A stretch of 26,202 bases of DNA. It comes from Clostridiaceae bacterium (GTDB lineage: Bacteria; Bacillota_A; Clostridia; Acetivibrionales; Acetivibrionaceae). Below the pieces are notes generated by a model, which was given only the letters and a program-made list of their open reading frames with translations, was not told where the DNA came from and did no database searches. The DNA lies in contig JAAZCB010000866.1 of assembly GCA_012513545.1 (NCBI GenBank), positions 1 to 26,202 of the forward strand, written 5' to 3'. Below, one piece after another: positions 22,717 through 26,202 of this stretch. Position 1 is the stretch's first letter; every line of letters starts with the position of its first letter. Both the position numbers and the translations under genes were made by a program.

Positions 22717-23049
22717 TTACTTAATCAGCTTGCCGACTTTTTCATTAACAAGCACTTTAATTTCGTGGAGCTTTCGCAAAATATCCTGAATATCTTCATT
22801 ATATACATTGCGTGTTTCATTAGCTCTTTTTGCAATCTGATTTATATTACTTCCTATCTTTCCAAGCTCGGCAGTCAGTCCTTTTAATTCGGTGAAATCA
22901 TGACGGACAACATAACCATCTATCAACATTTTTCTTGCGTATGCTGAAAAATTTACCGTTCCTATTTTCAGCATGTTTTGATTAATCATTTCGTTTTCTT
23001 CCTCGCTCACTCTGACAATACGCTGAATGTCTCTTTCCCTGTTTGCCAC
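22717..23049 (-). CDS. mobC: MobC-family relaxosome protein
   Basis: A 110-aa protein with an RHH-like start (RIVRVSEEENEMINQNMLKIG..NFSAYARKMLIDG) and the MobC segment LTAELGKIGSNINQIAKRANE at about 63-83. It helps the relaxase open oriT. The start codon is GTG 23049 after GGAAGGAAG. Its promoter is at 23211-23239, and the oriT-like hairpins lie in its leader. Confidence 0.88.
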   Translation of the reverse strand: MANRERDIQRIVRVSEEENEMINQNMLKIGTVNFSAYARKMLIDGYVVRHDFTELKGLTAELGKIGSNINQIAKRANETRNVYNEDIQDILRKLHEIKVLVNEKVGKLIK

Positions 23050-23098
23050 AAAAAAACACTTCCTTCCTGCTTGAATGGTTTTTGTCTTTTAAAGGGGA

Positions 23099-23180
23099 TT
23101 GGGGCAACGCCCCAACAAGCAATTGCATAAAGCTGCGGTTAGCTGCTTTTTGTAATTGTCGCAAGTGGTTATCCACTTGC
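23099..23180. other. oriT: Candidate oriT: two hairpins upstream of mobC
   Basis: Hairpin 1: TTGGGGC (23099-23105), loop AAC, GCCCCAA (23109-23115). Hairpin 2: GCAAGTGG (23161-23168), loop TTAT, CCACTTGC (23173-23180). Their place directly upstream of mobC-relaxase and in the mobC leader is where MOBP oriT sites normally lie. The nick site cannot be fixed from sequence alone. Confidence 0.55.
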
Positions 23181-23210
23181 AATGCTTGCTATCCTTCATG
23201 GTACTCTCTT

Positions 23211-23239
23211 AGTATACCCCACTTTCAAAGGTTTTGCAA
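23211..23239 (-). promoter_or_regulatory. Promoter of mobC-relaxase
   Basis: On the minus strand TTGCAA (23239-23234), 17-bp spacer, TATACT (23216-23211). No octamer array is present here, unlike most other promoters of the element, so the mob operon is probably controlled separately. Confidence 0.6.
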
Positions 23240-23259
23240 ATACTCCGAAGTGCTACCAT

Positions 23260-23287
23260 GAAAAAAACCGCCCTTCTCTGGACGGTT
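23260..23287 (-). terminator. Terminator of the partition operon
   Basis: On the minus strand AACCGTCC and GGGCGGTT (23287-23280 and 23273-23266) form an 8-bp stem with one T-G pair, then a run of seven T. It lies 23 bp after the last gene of the ParA operon. Confidence 0.85.
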
Positions 23288-23309
23288 AATTATGTGCGTT
23301 ATTCTTCAA

Positions 23310-23654
23310 TTATGTTCTGGTTATTTGAAAATTTTCTCTGGTTCTATGTTCAATATCTTGTAAAACTGTTCGACTGTTCTGTTGGCTCTGGCTCAAACTT
23401 TTGGCTGCTTCAATTCTGCTTTTGATGCTTTCATTTTCTTTTTCGTCCTTACCGTAACTATCAATAAAGTCCTCGGCTTCTTTCTTGCTTCCTGCTTCCC
23501 ATTCTTCATATCCTAGTTGTGGACGTTCATCATCAGGACAGAAAATTACAATGCTTCCTTTCACATATCTGCTATCAGCTCCACCAGATTTGACAATGTC
23601 ATGCTCCACAATTTCATAAAGCTTGAATCTTTTATAAACGCCGATTTTTTTCAT
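23310..23654 (-). CDS. Unknown 114-aa protein of the partition operon
   Basis: I do not recognise this protein. The N-terminal half is beta-rich (KKIGVYKRFKLYEIVEHDIV, GSIVIFCPDD); the C-terminal half is charged and helical. ATG 23654 is preferred, with AAGGAAGG upstream, over an in-frame ATG at 23711 that overlaps the RHH gene. It is last in the ParA operon, immediately before the terminator. A role in segregation or copy control is suggested only by position. Confidence 0.6.
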   Translation of the reverse strand: MKKIGVYKRFKLYEIVEHDIVKSGGADSRYVKGSIVIFCPDDERPQLGYEEWEAGSKKEAEDFIDSYGKDEKENESIKSRIEAAKSLSQSQQNSRTVLQDIEHRTRENFQITRT

Positions 23655-23667
23655 TGTTTCACCTTCC

Positions 23668-23949
23668 TTACTTTCTGAATTTTTCCAAAATATCAGCAAG
23701 ATACATTTCAAGTGCTTCTCTTACAACACCGCTTTTATCGAGATTAGTTTCAGCGGTTTTTATGGTTATGGCTTTCAGTAATTCGTCAGTCAAATAGTAT
23801 GAACGCTGTTTAAATTTTTCGCCGTCCTCTGGCTCAACCTTTGAAGATTTTGGTGGTTGTGCCTTCTGCTCCTGCTTGTCCTCATTCTCATTTCCTGCAC
23901 CAACAATATTTTTAAATGCTGCATTAGGGTCGAATTTTTTATTAGCCAT
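23668..23949 (-). CDS. ParB-like RHH partner of ParA
   Basis: A 93-aa protein. Residues 1-48 are disordered and charged; residues 49-90 are an RHH domain (RSYYLTDELLKAITIKTAET then LDKSGVVREALEMYLADIL). A small RHH protein directly behind parA is the usual centromere-binding partner in type Ib-like systems (compare omega of pSM19035 or ParG); the N-terminal flexible arm would stimulate ParA. ATG 23949 is chosen by spacing to AAAGGAG; it overlaps the parA stop by 8 bp. It is a candidate binder of the 8-bp box arrays. Confidence 0.8.
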   Translation of the reverse strand: MANKKFDPNAAFKNIVGAGNENEDKQEQKAQPPKSSKVEPEDGEKFKQRSYYLTDELLKAITIKTAETNLDKSGVVREALEMYLADILEKFRK

Positions 23950-24712
23950 TCTCATTATCTCCTTTTAAATATTCATCAATAAATTTATTATAATCTTCTG
24001 TAACTGTAGCATCATTTTTGTAAGTGAAAAGGTCAACTTTGTTTGCCTGTGCTTCCTCTACAACAACACTATTTCTTATAAATGCTTTGTACATTTGTGC
24101 TTCAATATGTGTGCCTAATTGTTCAGTCAATTCCTTCAAATCTTTATTGATTATTGACCTTGGATTAAATCTTGTGAGAAGAATACCGGCAATTTTAACT
24201 TTAGGATTGCAATACTTTTTTACATTCTTTACGGTGGTATTAAGTTGTTGTATTCCATTAGCTGCAAAAATTCCAGCAGTAGTTGGAATTATAATTTCAT
24301 CTGCAAAAGTAAAAGCATTTACGGTAAGTACTCCCAATGCCGGTGGTGTGTCAATAATTATATAATCGTAGTTTTCCACCACTGGAAGCAATGTTTCTTT
24401 CAGTCTATGTTCCTTTCCTGTCTGTGAAAATTCCTGTTCTGCACTGGCAAGCATAATGTTAGCCGGTATGATGTCAAAAACATTTAATTCCTGAATTGCT
24501 TCTTTTGGTGATGCTTCCCTTTTGAGAAGGTCAAACACGGTTGGTGATTCGTACATTTCAGCACCAACGCTATCTGATAGATTCCCTTGTGGGTCAAGGT
24601 CTATTGCAAGAACTCTGAAACCTCTTTTTTTAAGTCCTGCCGCAAATGCTCCTGTTGTTGTTGTCTTGGCAACTCCACCCTTTTGATTTGCTACCGCTAT
24701 AATTTTTGTCAT
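23942..24712 (-). CDS. parA: ParA-family partition ATPase
   Basis: A 256-aa Soj/ParA ATPase. The deviant Walker A is KGGVAKTT at residues 11-18 (signature Lys11, catalytic Lys16), the LAIDLDPQGN switch I region follows, and YIIIDTPPALG is Walker B. It lacks an N-terminal HTH, so it is of the short (type Ib / Soj) class and needs a separate regulator, here probably the RHH protein. RBS GTGAGGAC lies upstream. Confidence 0.93.
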   Translation of the reverse strand: MTKIIAVANQKGGVAKTTTTGAFAAGLKKRGFRVLAIDLDPQGNLSDSVGAEMYESPTVFDLLKREASPKEAIQELNVFDIIPANIMLASAEQEFSQTGKEHRLKETLLPVVENYDYIIIDTPPALGVLTVNAFTFADEIIIPTTAGIFAANGIQQLNTTVKNVKKYCNPKVKIAGILLTRFNPRSIINKDLKELTEQLGTHIEAQMYKAFIRNSVVVEEAQANKVDLFTYKNDATVTEDYNKFIDEYLKGDNENG

Positions 24713-24752
24713 TCTTTAAGTCCTCACTTTCTATACTTTTAATTTATTATCA

Positions 24753-24908
24753 CTACTCTGCCCTTGCTTTTTTTACAATAGATATAAAACTATATACTGA
24801 ATCATTTTCCCAACCTGACAACCATTTAATAAAGCTCTTTTCCTTTTCGGTTAAGTTCATTCCTTCAACAGCTTCCAATATATCATTTAGCTTGTCAATG
24901 TCCTTCAT
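24753..24908 (-). CDS. Small 51-aa protein upstream of parA
   Basis: Open frame from ATG 24908 to TAG 24753, 41 bp before parA, with GGAAGTGA upstream. Sequence features: MKDIDKLNDILEAVEGMNLT, then EKEKSFIKWLSGWEND and a basic end KKARAE. It is helical, with no known family. Good ribosome site, normal codon use and place in the par operon support it. Confidence 0.6.
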   Translation of the reverse strand: MKDIDKLNDILEAVEGMNLTEKEKSFIKWLSGWENDSVYSFISIVKKARAE

Positions 24909-24932
24909 TATTAAATCACTTCCTTATGTAAT

Positions 24933-24997
24933 TGTAACTCATTTTACTTTACCGGTCTGCCGGAGCTGCAACGCATCCATCCGGCAAATGAGTTACA
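24933..24997. repeat. Palindromic element U8 (65 bp)
   Basis: TGTAACTCA / TGAGTTACA ends. On the minus strand its interior equals that of U1b and U5 (GGATGGATGCGTTGCAGCTC core). Inner arms TTTGCCGG / CCGGTAAA pair. It lies 4 bp after the stop of the 151-aa gene. Confidence 0.9.
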
Positions 24998-25001
24998 AAT
25001 A

Positions 25002-25457
25002 TTATAATTCTTTCCCTGCTTCAACAATCTCCCTGATTACCTTTAAACAATCTTCCGTACTCTGTAATTCCCCTTCTTCATATTCAGATTCTTCCTTGTA
25101 TTCCTCGTACACATCATTAAAGAAATCTTCATCCTCAATCATATCCTTGATTGTGTCTAAGTCATAATGATTTTTATGTAGGAAAATTCTAAAATAATAT
25201 ATCCAACAACCAAAAGCTCTATTATACCAATCGTCAGCTTTTTCCCTTTCGTCACTTCCATTGGTGTGATACCATCCGGTCAAATCACCGACAAAGGACG
25301 AAAGCAAATCCCCTACATTTTTAAATCCTGCTTTGTATGCGTGGTATTTCAGTCCGTCATACTCTTTGTCTGTCAGACTGACTTTTATATCTTCACGCAC
25401 CTTGTCGGTTTCTGCATCAGCATTATGCTCCTTCACTCTTTCTTCATATGGGTTCAT
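25002..25457 (-). CDS. Unknown 151-aa acidic protein, first gene of the partition operon
   Basis: No family recognised. Residues 20-60 (REDIKVSLTDKEYDGLKYHA then YKAGFKNVGDLLSSFVGDLTG) resemble an extended RHH-like or DNA-binding start; the rest is Trp/Tyr-rich and strongly acidic (EEYKEESEYEEGE). AAAGGGG lies upstream of ATG 25457. It has its own promoter and box array at 25480-25566, and no terminator is seen before parA, so it should be co-transcribed with the par genes. Replication or copy control is possible but not shown. Confidence 0.65.
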   Translation of the reverse strand: MNPYEERVKEHNADAETDKVREDIKVSLTDKEYDGLKYHAYKAGFKNVGDLLSSFVGDLTGWYHTNGSDEREKADDWYNRAFGCWIYYFRIFLHKNHYDLDTIKDMIEDEDFFNDVYEEYKEESEYEEGELQSTEDCLKVIREIVEAGKEL

Positions 25458-25479
25458 ACTTCATCAATGCCCCTTTCGT

Positions 25480-25566
25480 ACTTTCGTATTAAGGTATTAA
25501 AGTACTATGACACTATTAATTATATCAAAATAGTGTCATAGTGTCAAGAATTTATAAATTTATAGT
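25480..25566 (-). promoter_or_regulatory. Promoter and 8-bp box arrays of the partition operon
   Basis: Minus-strand TTGACA (25547-25542), 17-bp spacer, TATAAT (25524-25519). Downstream side: boxes at 25480, 25488, 25496, 25504 and 25512 (ACTT, ATTA, ATTA, ACTA, ACTA). Upstream side in opposite orientation: TAGT at 25531, 25539 and, in the same register, 25563. Two facing arrays flank the -10. Confidence 0.75.
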
Positions 25567-25576
25567 ACTAAAATAC

Positions 25577-25807
25577 TTACTGTGCGTGTAACTCATTTGC
25601 CGGTAAAATTCCTGGCTGCCGGTGTCTATTATGAGTTACATTGTCTTTCAATTCTAACCGTGTGACCTTTAAAATATACTTGTCCACTATTTGAGATTGA
25701 TTTAATATGTCCTCGGCGGTATACTCGTCTGAATCCATCATATTGTACAATAGTTGCCTGTGGTACTCCAACAGCTTTAAAAGCTTACATTGCTTTGACA
25801 TAGACAT
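25577..25807 (-). CDS. Spo0E-like aspartyl-phosphate phosphatase-family small protein
   Basis: A 76-aa protein. Residues 5-50 form two helices with the Spo0E-family pattern (LLEYHRQLLYNMMDS then ILNQSQIVDKYIL, with the SQxxD motif). Spo0E proteins dephosphorylate Spo0A-P and delay sporulation, so a plasmid copy could hold the host in the vegetative, transfer-competent state (inference). Residues about 55-73 (NVTHNRHRQPGILPANELH) are encoded by palindromic element U9 and are not part of the family. RBS GAGAGGT. It has a long leader covered by an antisense RNA. Confidence 0.65.
   Translation of the reverse strand: MSMSKQCKLLKLLEYHRQLLYNMMDSDEYTAEDILNQSQIVDKYILKVTRLELKDNVTHNRHRQPGILPANELHAQ
25587..25640. 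repeat. Palindromic element U9 (54 bp), inside a coding region
   Basis: TGTAACTCA / TGAGTTACA ends, 18 codons, read in the same frame as U6 (NVT...NELH) at the C-terminus of the Spo0E-like protein. The interior has ATTCCTGGCTGCCGG. Confidence 0.9.
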
Positions 25808-25827
25808 AATACCTCTCTATCCTCATA

Positions 25828-25856
25828 TTGATTCAAAGAGGTAAAAAGTTTATAAT
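25828..25856 (+). promoter_or_regulatory. Plus-strand promoter of the antisense RNA
   Basis: TTGATT 25828-25833, 17-bp spacer, TATAAT 25851-25856, facing away from the Spo0E-like gene and into the hairpin/terminator at 25859-25947. Confidence 0.65.
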
Positions 25857-25858
25857 TA

Positions 25859-25947
25859 AGACCGGACAATGAATGTCAAAGTACTTTTTGCGGAGAAACT
25901 TGACATCTCATTGCGGTGGTCTAAGGTAGCTTAATGGCTGCCTTTTT
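25859..25947 (+). ncRNA. Candidate antisense RNA over the Spo0E-like leader
   Basis: Behind the plus promoter: AGACC (25859-25863) pairs with GGTCT (25918-25922), and CAATGAATGTCAA (25867-25879) pairs with 25900-25913 with one bulged base. A terminator AGGTAGC (25924-25930) / GCTGCCT (25937-25943) plus a T-run to 25947 follows. This gives an RNA of about 85 nt, fully complementary to the ~160-nt leader of the minus-strand gene. The form is that of plasmid countertranscript RNAs that control replication or toxin genes. TSS is inferred. Confidence 0.6.
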
Positions 25948-25971
25948 CCTTTTTACCCTGAAATTAAAATA

Positions 25972-26043
25972 AGAATATCAAATTAGTATTATAGTGTCAA
26001 GCATTTATAAATTTAAAGTACTATAAATTTATGGTGCTATAGT
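25972..26043 (-). promoter_or_regulatory. Promoter and 8-bp box array of the Spo0E-like gene
   Basis: Minus-strand TTGACA (26000-25995), 17-bp spacer, TATTCT (25977-25972). Boxes on the plus strand: TAGT at 25984, 25992 and 26040, AAGT at 26016, TGGT at 26032, all in one 8-bp register. The leader to ATG 25807 is about 160 nt. Confidence 0.65.
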
Positions 26044-26075
26044 ACCTTTTCAAAAATTATACTTTCCTCTGGTTC

Positions 26076-26202
26076 AATAACCTTGATGGATTTTATGGAT
26101 AACTCACATTCCGCTATTGATAACAGTATGGAAAAGCCATGGAAAAGCCATTGACAGAAAACCGCTGCCAACAGCTTTACCACAGCTTTACCACACCGTT
26201 AC
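26076..26202 (-). repeat. Right terminal inverted repeat, 127 bp
   Basis: Exact inverted copy of 1-127, including the four iteron-like words. Confidence 0.97.

Noticed and set aside
4091..25640. Palindromic units as true integron attC sites
   Set aside because: Symmetric ends, no match to the GTTRRRY/RYYYAAC cores, no integron integrase; kept only as an analogy.
4091..25640. Palindromic units as plain rho-independent terminators
   Set aside because: Most lack a T-run, two lie inside coding sequence, two occur in tandem, and toxN already has its own terminator before U4.

Overview
The window is a 26.2-kb conjugative, plasmid-like element from a low-GC Firmicute, most likely a clostridial gut-type host. 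The evidence is strong AGGAGG-type ribosome sites, TTGACA/TATAAT promoters, a Gram-positive mini type IV secretion system (PcfB, VirD4, Maff2, VirB6-like, PrgI, VirB4, M23 hydrolase), and families typical of these elements (DUF4315, TTRAP, ArdC-YodL, Spo0E-like). There is no chromosomal flank, no integrase and no recognisable replication initiator. The first 127 bases are the exact reverse complement of the last 127, so both ends lie in an inverted repeat that may continue beyond the window.

Layout. Both arms are transcribed from the ends towards the middle. Plus strand, 0.4-12.7 kb: transfer operon (pcfB, virD4, two maff2 copies, virB6-like, prgI, virB4, M23 hydrolase, DUF4315, topoisomerase III, lipoprotein). 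Plus strand, 12.9-15.9 kb: resolvase, ArdC-like antirestriction protein, an unknown protein and a TTRAP protein. Plus strand, 16.0-17.6 kb: an unknown gene, a small ribbon-helix-helix-like gene and a type III toxin-antitoxin locus (three-repeat RNA, terminator, ToxN). The strands converge at 17.7 kb. Minus strand, reading in from the right end: Spo0E-like gene with an antisense RNA over its leader, partition operon (151-aa, 51-aa, ParA, RHH, 114-aa), oriT-like hairpins with MobC and relaxase, then a SprT-like / small proteins / membrane metallopeptidase operon and an HTH-GIY-YIG gene.

Three element-wide signals are not explained by the genes. (1) Eleven dispersed palindromic elements have fixed ends TGTAACTCA...TGAGTTACA, variable interiors and lengths of only 54, 64/65 or 75 bp, about one helical turn apart. 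Most touch stop codons, and two are translated in frame as protein tails. (2) Seven arrays of ACTA-type boxes repeat at exactly 8 bp at or next to promoters; a plasmid RHH protein may bind them as operator and/or centromere. (3) A common C-terminal tail is shared by ArdC, a 184-aa protein and ToxN (more loosely PcfB), which could be a type IV secretion signal.

Together the genes describe a self-transmissible element: relaxase/MobC nick oriT, PcfB and VirD4 couple the DNA to the channel, M23 opens the wall, ArdC may protect entering DNA, and ParA/RHH, resolvase and ToxIN maintain the element. All calls rest on reading the sequence and on family knowledge; no database search was run.
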